NCBI RefSeq assembly: GCF_030445035.2
Contig: NC_080690.1
Coordinates: 33,940,796 to 34,004,795, forward strand
Length of the DNA stretch: 64,000 bases
DNA from: Dasypus novemcinctus
Lineage: Eukaryota > Chordata > Mammalia > Cingulata > Dasypodidae
Reading direction: 5' to 3'
In this document: in pieces, positions 12,004-23,008 of the stretch
Layout of the letters: each line of letters begins with the position of its first letter
Position numbering within the stretch: position 1 is the stretch's first letter
Position numbers and translations under genes: made by a program
Notes under the pieces: generated by a model
What the model was told of the DNA's origin: nothing
What the model saw: only the letters and a program-made list of their open reading frames with translations
The model's database searches: none

Positions 12004-12162
12004 CTTGAACTTGTCTCCCAGGAGGCTCAGCATGAGGCGGTCATCCTGGAAGACAGTCTTGGCCAATGAGCCGAGGACTTGCTCAGAGAACCAGAAGTAC
12101 AGCTCGTGGGAGAAGGGGGGAAGAAAGAGGGCCTCTGAGAATTTCTTGCAGATGATGTGACC
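12004..12162 (-). pseudogene. CETP: CETP exon 9 relic (open, 21-bp in-frame deletion)
   Basis: A 159-bp open exon with acceptor GCCCAG and donor [26 protein letters not shown] and [12 protein letters not shown] match human closely. It is seven residues shorter than human, with the loss where human has the PTLLGDSRM segment. This is the best preserved of the longer exons. Confidence 0.92.
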
Positions 12163-12590
12163 CTGGGCAACATGGGGGTGCTGGCTGGGTCCCCGCCCTT
12201 CCCGTGCGTCCCTGCTGGACTCAGGAGCCAGCGTCAGGGAGACCAAGAAGCCCAGCCCAGAGTACATATGGGGAAACTGAGGAAGAGCTGCACTCAGAAT
12301 GAAAGGCTTTTCTCAGCTGGCCTTTCATTCATTCCACAAACATCTCCTGGCCTACTATACGCCATCCACTGAGGTGGTCCCCACCCTCGTCAGAGCACCG
12401 GGTGACCACAGCCCCTCCACGCTCACATCTCCACCCTGCCTGACCCTTAGCCCTTGGCAGCCCAAATCAGAAAACCAAGTTCACTGCTCAGGGGTCTGTG
12501 AACGGGCTTCAGGAGTGTCTGCAAGGCCTTGAAATGATCATTTTCTACATTTTTCCGGGGAGAGGACCCATCCCAGAGCTGACTGATGTT

Positions 12591-12675
12591 ACCTCAAGTC
12601 CAATTCTCTCCATCATTCACCTCAAGTCCAGTTCTCTCCATCGTTCACCTCAAGTCCAGTTCTCTCCATTGTTCT
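12591..12675. repeat. 28-bp tandem repeat, 3 copies
   Basis: Three near-identical units of ACCTCAAGTCCAGTTCTCTC-type sequence in an intron of the CETP pseudogene. Confidence 0.9.
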
Positions 12676-13069
12676 CACGGTACCCAAGTTTTAGCTGTGC
12701 TCATGGCTCTCGGGATGGATTTCTCAGCTTCTCTTGCAGCACTTACAGTCATGTGACCAATTTCTGGACAATGGGACATGAGCAGAAGAGATGGGAGCCG
12801 TCAGGCCCTTAAAAGGAAGGGCCCCCACCCCAGTCCTTCTCCCAGGACTGGGAGTGGAGGTGGTGGGGGGCCGGGCCATGCGGGTGAGGGCCACACCCTG
12901 GGGATGATGGAGCCTGGACCCCTGCATGGGAGAGGGAGATAAATGACTACCTTGTAATTTGGGGTCTCTTTGTTACAGCAGCAGAACCTATATCCTAAGG
13001 TAATAGACCTGGAGGGCGTGACTTCCCTGGGTCACTTCCGGAGAGGATGATGAAAGCCAAATAAGGCCT

Positions 13070-13618
13070 TGTAGCAGTTTGATATTACTGATGAATTCCA
13101 AAAAGAAATATTGGATTATGTTTGTAAACTTATCTTTTCCTCTGGGCATATTATATTGGATTCAGAGGTTTACCTGATTAAGTCATCAGTAGGGCGTTGA
13201 GCCCCCAACCTTGGTGGGTGGGGACTCACAGATAAAAGGCATGGCAAAGGACAGGGTTGAGGGTTTTTGATGTTGGTGTTTGATGCTGAAGCCTTAAGCT
13301 GGAGCCCCAGGAAGAGAGACAGAGCCGTTCACCTGATAGTCTACAGCTAACCTTGAGGAGAGAGGCAAAGCCTAGAGAACCTCATCATCTACAGCTGACC
13401 TTGTGGAGAAAACAGAGGTGCTGAGCCCAGAGGAACCCAGGAAGCCTGAACCCTCGCAGACGTCAGCAGCCATCTTGCTCCAAATAGACTTTGGTGAGGG
13501 AAGTAACTTAGGCTTTATGGCCTGGTATCTGTAAGCTCCTACTCCACATAAATACCCTTAATAAAAACCAACCGATTTCTGGTAATTTGCATCGGCACCC
13601 CTCTGGCTGACTAATACA
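13070..13618 (+). mobile_element. Solo LTR of an endogenous retrovirus, 5-bp TSD
   Basis: A 549-bp segment starts TGTAGCAG and ends CTAATACA (TG...CA ends), with a late AATAAA signal. It is flanked by perfect GGCCT copies at 13065-13069 and 13619-13623. There is no internal coding region, so it is a solo LTR. It lies in an intron of the CETP pseudogene. Confidence 0.8.
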
Positions 13619-13819
13619 GGCCTCCAGGAGAAGGCGATGCTTTGCTGGGCCCGTCTGAGTCGGGGGCCCAAGGACCTACCCACAGGGCGGGCTCCTGGCA
13701 CTGTAGGCCCTGCCCTCCTTGTGGCCCCAGGAAAGGCCCCGCAGAGGCTGCAGCAGTGCACCTCGGCCCCAGGCCGGGAGGGGGTCGGGGAGCATGTGAG
13801 GACCACATCCGAGGGGCAC

Positions 13820-13902
13820 CCAGGAGGGCCTCCAGGCGGTGGCTTTGATGACAGGTGAGCCTGTCTGAGAAACGTCCCCTCCATGTCTCCATCCAGGAGC
13901 GG
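13820..13902 (-). pseudogene. CETP: CETP exon 8 relic (frameshifts)
   Basis: Aligned with human exon 8 around GATGGAGACAT, GACAGG, GTCATCA and CCTGGAG blocks. It is about 83 bp against 92, with several one-base and larger gaps, and no AG stands at the acceptor position. Confidence 0.75.
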
Positions 13903-14437
13903 GTGGGACTCTGGAGACGGGCCTCGGGATGGGGGAAGCAGCCCGCAGGGACCCAGGAGTCTGGGTTCTGGCCCCACCTGCCCCGTGCCCCCACTCTCCT
14001 GCCCCCCAGGCAGGTGCCCTCCACCTCCAGCCCCGGTGCTCCTGGTCCGAATGGGCAGGCAGCGCTGCGCTTTCTGGGTCTCTCTTTCCCACCTTCTGCC
14101 TGTCATGCCGGAGCCCTTTCAGGGGCCCTGGGCTGGAATCCAGCTCTGCCTTCTGCCGCCTGGCCTGGGGCACCGGGGGCAGGGGCTAACCCTGCTGAGC
14201 CACCGAGGCCACGTAACTACCCAGGGCTGGGGAGCACTTCATGGGGTAATTCTAGGGGGACGGCTGAAGGCTCCCCGCGTGGGCCAGCACCCGATGGTTC
14301 CAAGCCTGACCTCTCAGGACAAACGCGGTCTCCTCCTGGATCGGATCGGGCAGCGTGCGGTGGAGGCCACCGTCCAGAACAGGGGCCAGCAGGCTTTTCT
14401 TGTAAAGGGTCGGACAGTAAATGTTTTAGGATTTGTT

Positions 14438-14819
14438 TTTTTTTTTGTTTTTGTTTTTAAAGATTTATTTATTTATTTAATTTCCCCCCCTCCCCTGGTT
14501 GTCTGTTCTTGGTGTCTATTTGCTGCGTCTTGTTTCTTTGTCCGCTTCTGTTGTCGTCAGTGGCACGGGAAGTGTGGGCGGCGCCATTCCTGGGCAGGCT
14601 GCTCTTTCTTTTCACGCTGGGCAGCTCTCCTCACGGGCGCACTCCTTGCGCGTGGGGCTCCCTCACGCGGGGGACACCCCTGCGTGGCAGGGCACTCCTT
14701 GAGTGCATCAGCACTGCGCATGGCCAGCTCCACACGGGTCAAGGAGGCCCGGGGTTTGAACCGCGGACCTCCCATATGGTAGACGGACGCCCTAACCACT
14801 GGGCCAAAGTCCGTTTCCC
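14438..14819 (-). mobile_element. Full-length DAS SINE, 10-bp TSD
   Basis: Reverse-oriented and flanked by AGGATTTGTT at 14428-14437 and 14820-14829. Confidence 0.9.
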
Positions 14820-15293
14820 AGGATTTGTTGGTCCCACAGTCTCAGTCACAACTACTCAGCTCTGCGGGGGCCGCGTGAGAGCGACCAAGGATGACACTGG
14901 AACAAGTGGGCACAGCCGTGCTCCCAAACAACCCTTTATTTACAAGGGCAGGCAGCGGGGCGCCTTGGCCCACCCGCCGTGACCCCTGCAGCAGCACCAA
15001 CATGCGCGTCTGCCCGTTTGGGGCAGGTCCCCTCCTGCGCCTCCCTCCAAGCTGCAGCAAGCGCCCCGTCCTCAGTGGAGCCACCCCTGGCCACCAGCCC
15101 CTTTTGGATTCTCGCAGCTGCTCAGGCCAATCCCCAAGAGGCCAGTTTTGCCCCGGCTTTAGCTTTTCCCACTTTCATCACGAGGGCACAGCCACAGACC
15201 TGGTTCCCAGAGAGATAAGCCAAGTTCCTGCCCCAGGGAGAGGAGCTGAGGACGGGCAGTGAGGGGCGCTAGCCACCCTGGAAGACAGAACGG

Positions 15294-15701
15294 GGAAGTG
15301 GACTTGGCCCAGTGGTTAGGGCGTCTGTCTACCACATGGGAGGTCCGCGGTTCAAACCCCGGGCCTCCTTGACCCGTGTGGAGCTGGCCCATGCACGGTG
15401 CTGATGCGCGCAAGGAGTGCCGTGCCATGCAGAGTTGTCCCCCGCATAGGGGAGCCCCACGCGCAAGGAGTGCACCCATAAGGAGAGCCGCCCAGCGCAA
15501 AAGAAAGTGCAGCCTGCCTAGGAATGGCGCCGCACACACGGAGAGCTGACACAACAAGGTGACACAATGACAACAACAAAAAAAGAGACAAGCGGACACA
15601 GAAGAACATACAGCAAATGGACACAGAGAACAGACAACTAGGGCAGGGGTAGGGGGAAGGGGAGAGAAATAAATAGAAATAAATCTTTAAAAAAATAAAA
15701 A
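15294..15701 (+). mobile_element. Full-length DAS SINE, 14-bp TSD
   Basis: Forward-oriented and flanked by GGAAGACAGAACGG at 15280-15293 and 15702-15715. It forms an inverted pair with the copy at 14438-14819. Confidence 0.92.
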
Positions 15702-16136
15702 GGAAGACAGAACGGCGCTCAGCCTCCCTGGCACCGCCCCCCTGCACCCCAGCTCCCGCTGGATGGCCTTCGTGGACCTCCCTCCCCACAGCGGCCCACG
15801 TCAACCATACCTGGGGCTTCACTGTCCTTTCGTTGTCCCTGTTCACTGAGCGCCACTAGGTGTTGGGGTAGGGAGAGCTGGGCACGTGCCCTGAGCCTGG
15901 CCGCCTCCTCCCCACAGGCGCAGGGCTGCACTCCCGCGTAGCGAGTGGCGGGGAGCAGGGGCTTGGGGATCTGCAGACAGCCCAGGGTCAAGTCCTCTGC
16001 GTCCACTCTCTACCTGGATGGTCCCACGTACCCCTGAGTTTTGGTTTCCTCACCCATAGAACAGGGGCCTCGGCAGCGCATCCTCTTGCCGGCTCCCAGC
16101 GCTGCCTTCCGAGGACGCAGGCGGAGACACCCTGGC

Positions 16137-16197
16137 CAGCCCTGCTCTGGACAGAGGTGGCCATGACGTTGGAGATGACGATGATCTCTTTGCAGAC
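16137..16197 (-). pseudogene. CETP: CETP exon 7 relic (donor GT lost)
   Basis: VCKEIIVISNVMATSVQSRA matches human ICKEINVISNIMADFVQTRA at exactly the human length of 61 bp, with acceptor CACCCAG. The base pair after the exon is GC in the context GCCAGG, a poor donor. Confidence 0.88.
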
Positions 16198-16414
16198 CTG
16201 GGTGGACAGAGCAAGGCGGCTCACCTGGCAGGAAAGGAGGGCGGCAGAGGGGACAGGGCGGTGCCTCCCTCCTGCTGGGGGAAGGTGGCAGTGCTGGGAA
16301 CGGCACAGGAGACCGGCCACCTTGGGCACTTTCTCAGGGAAGGGCAGGGAGGGGACGTGGGTGCAGACCCCTGGGCGTGACTGGATGGCTTGGTGCTCCC
16401 TATTGCGGGATCAA

Positions 16415-16471
16415 CCAACACTTCAGGAGCAGCTTCAGGGCACAGGAAGTGACGTTTGTGACCAGCTCCAC
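16415..16471 (-). pseudogene. CETP: CETP exon 6 relic (7-bp deletion, stop)
   Basis: Begins GTGG after an AAG acceptor and aligns with the human exon for QLFTNFISFTLKLVLKGQ (TCACAAAC, CCCTGAAGCTG, TCCTGAAG blocks). Seven bases are missing near the start, so the ancestral frame meets TGA at 16437-16435. The position of the human donor reads TT instead of GT. Confidence 0.78.
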
Positions 16472-16524
16472 CTTGGCCTCCCAGACCCCACCAGCCAGGC
16501 CCCTCCTGCGTCCCAGTTGGGGTC

Positions 16525-17130
16525 TGCCACTGACTGTGTGACTTGGGTATGTCTCTTTGCCTCTCTGAACCTCAGTGTCCTCCTCTGTTCAGTGGAGGGA
16601 CTCACACCCCTTGAGAGAGGACTGGTCAAGACAAAGAGCGCCATCCTGGGCAGCAGAAGAGTGCATGGGATCGCTGGTTCTGGGGTCGCAGGGTGCTGGG
16701 TTCACTTCCTGCCCCTTGCCCCCAAGCTCCTGCTACCAAGGGCAAGCTGTGTGTCCTTAGACAAGTTACTTCACTTCTCTGAGTCAGTTTCCACATCTTT
16801 AAATTGGGAATAATAACAGCACCTGCTCAAAGGGCTGTTGTGAGGATTAAATTAGACCCCGCAACACAGTGCCTGGTGCACCTACTAGGCACGGTTAGGA
16901 ATTTTATCTCTGAACTGGTGTGACTCTTAGGGTGCAAGATACACTCAGTAGATAAGAGTTTTCTCTTTTTTTCTAACCTCTCTGTGCCTCAGTTTCCCTA
17001 CATAAAAAAACCGGGATAAAAAACAGAATCTCCTTCTTAGGATTGGATTGTGAGGATTCAATGAATGATTTAATGTAAAGAGCTGGGGAAAATGCTTGAC
17101 GTATAGCCGGTTCTCAAAAATTGTTATTAC
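16525..17130 (+). repeat. MIR cluster in CETP pseudogene intron 5
   Basis: Three copies: GTGTGACTTGGGTATGTCTC; ACAAGTTACTTCACTTCTCT...AAAGGGCTGTTGTGAGGATT; and CTCTGTGCCTCAGTTTCCCT...AGGATTGGATTGTGAGGATT. Confidence 0.7.
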
Positions 17131-17264
17131 TTTCCCCCCAAAATTTGAGGGGGTGTTGATGGAGATGGGGAGGAAATGACTCCACTGATATTCTGATCCC
17201 CCAGACTTGGCTGCCAAGGGGCCAGGGACATCCACCCCTGCTCCACTCAGGGCTCATGCTGACC

Positions 17265-17339
17265 GGGCAGGGTGCAGCAGGGCTGGAGGCCGCGGAGGGG
17301 CAGGGCCGGCTTAGGGGAAGAAGTCAGGCGAGTCACAGG
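17265..17339 (-). pseudogene. CETP: CETP exon 5 relic (stop codon)
   Basis: After acceptor CAG the sequence starts CCTGTGACTC, as in human exon 5. About twenty bases are then missing and an in-frame TAA lies at 17313-17311. The match fades downstream and the left boundary is uncertain. This is the weakest exon call. Confidence 0.55.
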
Positions 17340-17556
17340 CTGCCGACAGGCCCCCAGCGCCACGTCAGGGCCGCTCTGCCACCAGGCAGCTACCACGCAC
17401 GGCCCACGGGAGCTTGGCCGGCTCCGGGTCCCTCCACCCCACGAACTTATCAGGCTGAGCCTACACTGGTGGCCCCAGAACCTTCTGCTGCGTGGTCTTC
17501 CCTCTCCGCTGTGGCGGTCCCCAGAGCCCAGCCTCCCCAGGGGGCAGGACATACAC

Positions 17557-17622
17557 TCAACTGAGTGTTCTTCTGGAGGTGAACGGAGGAGCCGGTCTCG
17601 AAGTCCCCAGACCGCTCAATGC
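17557..17622 (-). pseudogene. CETP: CETP exon 4 relic (5-bp deletion)
   Basis: Acceptor TTGCAG and donor GTGTAT are preserved. The reading GIERSGDFETGSSVHLQKNTQL matches human GIDQSIDFEIDSAIDLQINTQL. It is 66 bp against 71 in human, with five bases missing at the start, so the ancestral frame is shifted. Confidence 0.85.
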
Positions 17623-17700
17623 CTGCAAAGAGCCAGGGGCGCGGGACCCTCCGTCCCCCATGCCGGAGAGGAGCTCGTGCAGCTGAGTGGGAGTGCGTAC

Positions 17701-17828
17701 CAGGCGCAGGCGCAGCCCAGCTCAGGGTCCCCTTGAAGATCACAGACGCCGTCTGAGTGGAGATGTCGATGGACTCGTCTCCCACCAGCACCACCCCCCT
17801 GGCGAAGGACAAGTGGCTGATCCGGATG
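17701..17828 (-). pseudogene. CETP: CETP exon 3 relic
   Basis: Acceptor CCCCAG, then IRISHLSFARG...ESIDIS...SVIFKGTL, matching human IQISHLSIASS...KSIDVS...SVVFKGTL. It is open, but several bases shorter than the human exon and divergent after KGTL. The ancestral donor position is altered, and the nearest GT is at 17700-17699. Confidence 0.85.
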
Positions 17829-17839
17829 CTGGGGAGACG

Positions 17840-18440
17840 GAACGGAAGGGAGAGAGGGCTTTGGCGGCCCAGGAAGGGGCAAGGGCATGAGCGTCACACC
17901 TCTGCTTGCGCAGGCAGCGCGATGCCAGAAGTCTGGTCCTGCCCTCCTGGAGCTCAGAGGCCACTGGGGAGAGTTGCCCGCGGCGATGTGGGTGGTCCAG
18001 GGAGATTATTCTGGATTGTCCAGGTGGGTCCAGTGTAATCACAAGGGCCCTGAAAAGTGGACGAGGAGGGCAGAAGGGGAGAGGCAGGAGGACTGACACG
18101 GAATGCTCAGAGAGGCAGCGCTGCCGGCTTGGAGGACAGAGGCAGGGGCCACGAGCCGAGGAGAGCAGGCGGCCTCTGAGCTGGGAAAGGCAAGGAGACG
18201 GGTCCACCCCCAGAGCAGGGGGAAGGGGTGCAGCCCTGTGTGACCCAGGTTAGACTCCTCACCTGCAGAAAGGGCTGTAAGATAAGACCTTTGCGGGACG
18301 TTTTGTCTGGGTTTGGTTTGGCTTGGTCTGATAGATCTTATTTTTGTTTATCTACTTATTTTTAGATCTTATTTTTCAGAGCAGTTTTTGGTTTACAGAA
18401 AAATTGTGCAGAAATACAGAGTTCCCTGCCCCCCTCCTGC

Positions 18441-18472
<32 letters not shown>

Positions 18473-21400
18473 CTCCTTTGATTAACGTCTTGCCTTAGCA
18501 TGACACATTCGCTGTAACTGAGGAACTAATACTGCTGTTACCAGATGCAGCATTCAGCTGCCTTCCGGCTTCTGAGCCTCATCTCCTGGCTCTGCTCAAT
18601 ACACTGTCATATCGGGGGTCCTTGACCCTGCTCCCGGGGACCCCGGGCTGGGCAGCTCTCTGCCTTGTGGCCTCAGGAAGGGTTGTTTTTTGTTTGTTTT
18701 TTTTGGTGGTTTTTTTCTTCTTTTAACAACAGTTTCCTGATGTGTGTTGTTCTATTCCACTGAGTTTCTGGTCGTTTGTGATGGCAGCAAATAGGAAACT
18801 AACCCAGAGGGCTTCCCTGGGAGGTGGCAGCAGAGTGGGGGGTGGGCAGGAGCTGAGCAGGACGGGGTGGGAGGCTTGGCTGGTAAGGGGGTCTCGGCCA
18901 GGACGGCCAGGGAGCAAGGACCAGAGCATGGGGACCGAGGCAGGGCGGCCGCTGGGCCTGATGGGCCCTCGCACCCCTGCACCCACGCCAACCTCCCCAC
19001 GGCCCGGCTTCAGCCGGTGGAGGGCGGCGGAATGGAAGCGGCCGCCGGCCCCGAGCGGCTGTGTGGGCCAGGCGGCCGGAGAGGGCAGGACAGCCGCAGC
19101 TCAGCCCAGAGGGCCCAGAGCCACTGTGACAGGCTGTGCTGGCCACGGGGACTCACGCAGAGCCGGCTTTTTCCCTTCTCTGGTCTATTTCTTTTAGAGG
19201 GACGAGTATAAAGAATTCTCGTTGGACCCGTTATCCAGGTTCAACTCACATCAGTTAGGTGTTAGTCCTACCCCTCCCATATCCGTTCTGGACCACAGTT
19301 ATCTATTTGTGAAATCTATTCTACGGCAGTCTGGGCTTACTGAATTACTGATTTATTAAGGACAACTGCTTTCAACTTTCCCAGGTACTTTTGCTGTCTC
19401 TGACTTCTTGGGACGTGTCCTCATTTGCAGAAGAAGACACTGAAGCCTAAGATCACGCAGAGCCAAGGGCTGAGCTGGCCCCGGGTGTCCCCTGCCCAGT
19501 GGCAGGAGCTTTTCTCACCGTAGGCGAAGCCGCATTCCAGCACCACCATCGCCCCCTAGTGGCCGAGGACATCCACCGCTCCACACAAGGTGTCCAGAGC
19601 GTGAAGCAGAGGGCCCCTGGGTCGTCCATTCTTAGTGGCGGGTGGGGAGGGTGGCTGTAGGACAAGAAGAAGTCCCTGCACGGGGTCTGCCCACCCTTGG
19701 ACTGACAGAAACATGGACTCAGGCTCCAGGGCAGCCTGAGGGGCCAGTGAGGGGGCTGTGTCCCAGCAGCAAGCCCAAGCTTTGCGCTCAGACCTGAGTT
19801 TGAACGCGAGCTCTGCCTGCCTCGTGCGACCTCCGGCTGCTGAGCCTCACTTAGCTTCTGTGTCCTCATTTGTTAAGCAGGGCTCTTAGGGTGACGTGGC
19901 AAAGACAAAAGGATACGTGGTTGGTAAAGGTGCCTGGCCTGTAGCCTGCCCTTGCTGTGGCTATCGTCCCCAGCAAAGTCAGGGGACCACTGCCAGGAGA
20001 CCTCTCTACCTTGCGTCTCCAGAGAAGACCCCCATCTGCCCTGGGCAGTGGAGAAGGGCCCTTTCAGAGTCTGAGTCTTACACAGGCTCTTGGAGCCGTG
20101 GATTTGTGCCAACAAACCCCACAGGTGCACCAGAGGGAGGTTGCAGGTGGACCAAGCATAAAGAGGTAAGAAAAGTGAAGAGGTGCTGGCACGGCCAAGT
20201 CCTCCTGCTGCCCCTCCTTGCTGGGGGCCGGGCACACGCCCCAGGCTAAGTCCAGACCCCACCTCCTCCTGCTCGCAAGCCCAGGCCCTACTCACTCGTG
20301 CAGACCGTACCTGCCCTGCCCAAGGAGCGTCTTGGCCTTCCCGCCCTGGACGCCGGGGAAGCACCTTGCTGGAAGGCTGCCTGGGTCTCCTGGGTGGTCC
20401 TCTGTGTCACTGGGGGATGGTGGGGCTGAGGCCACAGCCCCAGGCCCCAGCCCCTGCCCCACCCCCCGCCTTGGCCCTGGCTCAGCCAGCAGGGGCTGGG
20501 ACGGGGCCCACTCTGGATGTCACTCTGGATGTCAGTTAATGGCTATTCTCAGGGCATGCAGATGGAGCCCTGGCCTGGCTGGAGGTCGCAGTCATGCCTT
20601 GGCCTCTGGATCCTGGTCCCAGACACAAAGGAGCCGCACGATCCTAGTCAAACGGCAGCCTGGCACTCACCCCAGCCTCACGCCGACCAGGCCGCGACCC
20701 CAGGCAAAGGGAGTCTGTAAGCCTGCGTCTCCCACTTGGGCGTATTCTGTTTTGGAGATCATTGCGTTTGGCTTTCCTACGCCCTTACTGCATGGAACAA
20801 GAGGCTGAGGCCCAGAGAGGGGGGTCACCCAGCAGTTGGTGACAAAGCCTCCCCAGCCTGGCTAGGCTGACCCCCGAACACTGCATACATACTGACCTAA
20901 CCTTCACCCTAGCTCTGCTCTGAACCTTAACTTGAACCCCAGATTGACTCTGGGTCCCAGACAAACTCTAACCCCACACCTGGCTGCTGGGAGCCCGGCA
21001 GAGACCTTCTCACCTCACCTTGAAGGTGAGGGCAGGAGGGGGTGAGGATGGCGCTGCTCAGCCTTTGGGTAAAAGGTGCCCCATGGCTCTGGCCTCAGGG
21101 CTGGCTTCTGGCCACGGAGGCCCCTGGCACAGTGGGTGTCCTTGAAAGGAGCCCTTGCTGGATAGACAGAAGGATGGACAGAGAGGCAGGCAGCGGTACT
21201 TACTCCTCCTTCCTGCCCAGCCCCTCCGGCCTCCTCCTGGGCTCAGAGCCAGCCATTCGACCAGGGTACCCCATCCTCAGCTTGGGGTCCACTTTCAGTC
21301 TCCCCTAACCAACAGCACCCTTTTTGCCATCTCCCATATTATCTGGATGATCCATTATTTAATACTTTTAAAAAATTTCTTCTTATTTATTTAAACTTAA

Positions 21401-22560
21401 ATGAAGGTATCTGAAGACAAACTTTATCTCTCATTCACCATAAATAGAAAAGAGGCCAAAATATAACGGCAGTAAAAGAAAGACATTTAATTCTTGACAT
21501 AAATATTGTCCAACTGTGGCCCTAAGTTTGAGGGCTGCTGTTGCATGTAAAGTAAACCTCAATTTTTTAAAATTGTTTTAAAAGGAAGGAGATTTCATGG
21601 GTATTAGAGCTACTGCAGCGCCGATCCTTTTCCTTGCTGTAATTTCAAAGATTGAGAAGTTCTGGTCTCCTCACTGTGTTATTTCGTGGAATTTCATGCT
21701 GCATCAGGGTTCCACATGACATCATCTTGCATCCCCCCCAGAGATGGGTGTCTCCGAGTTCGGGATCTTCTGCTTTGGAGATCATCGCCTTTAGCTTCCT
21801 TAGCCCCTGACTGTGTGGAGCAAGAGGCTGAGCCCAAGGGGGAGGGAAGGCGGCCCGGGGGGCTCAGCCGTCAGTGACGCAGCCTCCCCGGTCTGGGCTT
21901 TTTATTCTCCCCCAACCTGGGGATTCGGGTCCTGGCCACTGGGGCTCCCACACCAGTTGCCTTACTTGGGGGTTCTTCCCGCTGCCCCTTCCTGGCCTGC
22001 ACCCCTAGGCCCCATCCTGGCCCCTCCCAAGTGTTCTTTGCTATTCCAGTTGCTCAGAGTCAGAACTTCTTGGGTGCCTGGACCACTTCTCCCCCGTGGG
22101 TCCCCGTGACCTTGGCTTGAAGAGGCGAACGGAGGAGAGCAAATTGAGTGAGTGACCCCACATCCAGCCTGTGCTGGATGTGACGAGGGCTCAGGTGACC
22201 ACAGAGAGGGAGATGGAGGCACTCACCCGGTGTCACACAACTGCAGCTCAGGAGTTCTGGGGCACATTGCTTTCTGGGGACAGGAGCCGAGGGACACGGA
22301 GACAGTGAGCATTGACCGCTCCACCGGACCCCGCCACACATGCTAAGGGACTACCAGGAGCCGGGCTGATGACAGTCATCTTTTGAAGCCCAGTCTCTGT
22401 CCCACCCACTACGGAGCACCTTCCTTGGCCGCCCCGTCCATGCCATCTTCTCCTATTCTGAATTCTCACCTGTGCCAGTCCCTCGACATAGTACATTACT
22501 CACCTTGCAGAAGCTCTTGAGCTATTACATTTTTTAAGGTTAATCATATTAGTTTTATTT
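17840..22560. other. Gene-free GC-rich stretch
   Basis: Upstream flank of the CETP pseudogene, where exons 1 and 2 should lie. I could not find either. Apart from a (CA)n run and MIR fragments (about 19,790-19,890) nothing is recognised. Confidence 0.6.
18440..18468. repeat. (CA)n microsatellite
   Basis: About 14 CA units. Confidence 0.95.
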
Positions 22561-22568
22561 TATTATTA

Positions 22569-22788
22569 AAATTATTTTAGGTACTGGGGACTGGGGATTG
22601 AACTCGGGACCTCGTATGTGGGAAGCTGGCACTCAACCCCTGACCCACATCAGCTTCCCTGAGTTGGTTTTCTTGTTTGTTTTGCTTGCTGTCTGTTTCT
22701 GTTTTTTTCAGGAGGCACTGGGAACCGAACCCAGAACCTCCCATGTGGGAGGCAGGTGCTCAACAGCCGGAGTCACATCTGCTCCCCA
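22569..22788 (-). mobile_element. Dimeric tRNA-derived SINE
   Basis: Two reverse-oriented tRNA-like units (ATTGAACTCGGGACCTCG and GAACCGAACCCAGAACCTCC) are joined by a T/G-rich linker. Confidence 0.8.
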
Positions 22789-22932
22789 TATTAGTTTTAA
22801 AAATATAAAACTGGTGCCTGCATATTTCACAAGATACAGTAAATGGGAAATCAAAGCACTTGTTCATCCTTCCATCTTAAAGCAACCTTATTTTATGGGG
22901 GGGGAGGGGATTTCCTCCTCTAGCAAGTCTTT

Positions 22933-23008
22933 TGTTCTTCTTAACATTCATTTTTTCAACAAATACTTATTGTTCTTCTTAACATTTATTTATTCAACAA
23001 AAACTTAT
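22933..23008. repeat. 38-bp tandem duplication
   Basis: Two copies of TGTTCTTCTTAACATT...CTTAT in direct contact, with a few mismatches. Confidence 0.85.

Larger units (their letters stand above)
1403..17828 (-). pseudogene. CETP: CETP unitary pseudogene (exons 3-11, 13-16 recognised)
   Basis: Thirteen segments match human CETP exons in the right order, orientation and mostly the right splice positions, directly downstream of HERPUD1 on the same strand as in human 16q13. CETP normally encodes a secreted lipid-transfer glycoprotein that exchanges cholesteryl ester and triglyceride between lipoproteins. Here exon 4 has lost 5 bp; exon 5 carries a deletion and a TAA; exon 6 has lost 7 bp and gained a TGA; exons 8, 10, 11, 14 and 15 have length changes that are not multiples of three; and the exon 7, 8, 10 and 14 junctions are altered. 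Exons 9, 13 and 16 remain open with good splice sites. Exons 1, 2 and 12 were not found. Introns rather than a poly(A) tail show it is the original locus, not a retrocopy. Assembly errors could explain one lesion but not this many. Confidence 0.88.

Noticed and set aside
12591-12675. A possible CRISPR-like array of direct repeats
   Set aside because: Three contiguous 28-bp copies without spacers in a mammalian intron; an ordinary minisatellite.
13883-14782. A 299-residue plus-strand open frame
   Set aside because: It runs through intron sequence opposite CETP exon 8 remains and then into a reverse DAS SINE; a chance frame in GC-rich DNA.
17450-17812. A single 120-residue frame spanning CETP exons 3 and 4
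   Set aside because: It reads through the intron between them; the apparent continuity is chance and does not mean an intact gene.
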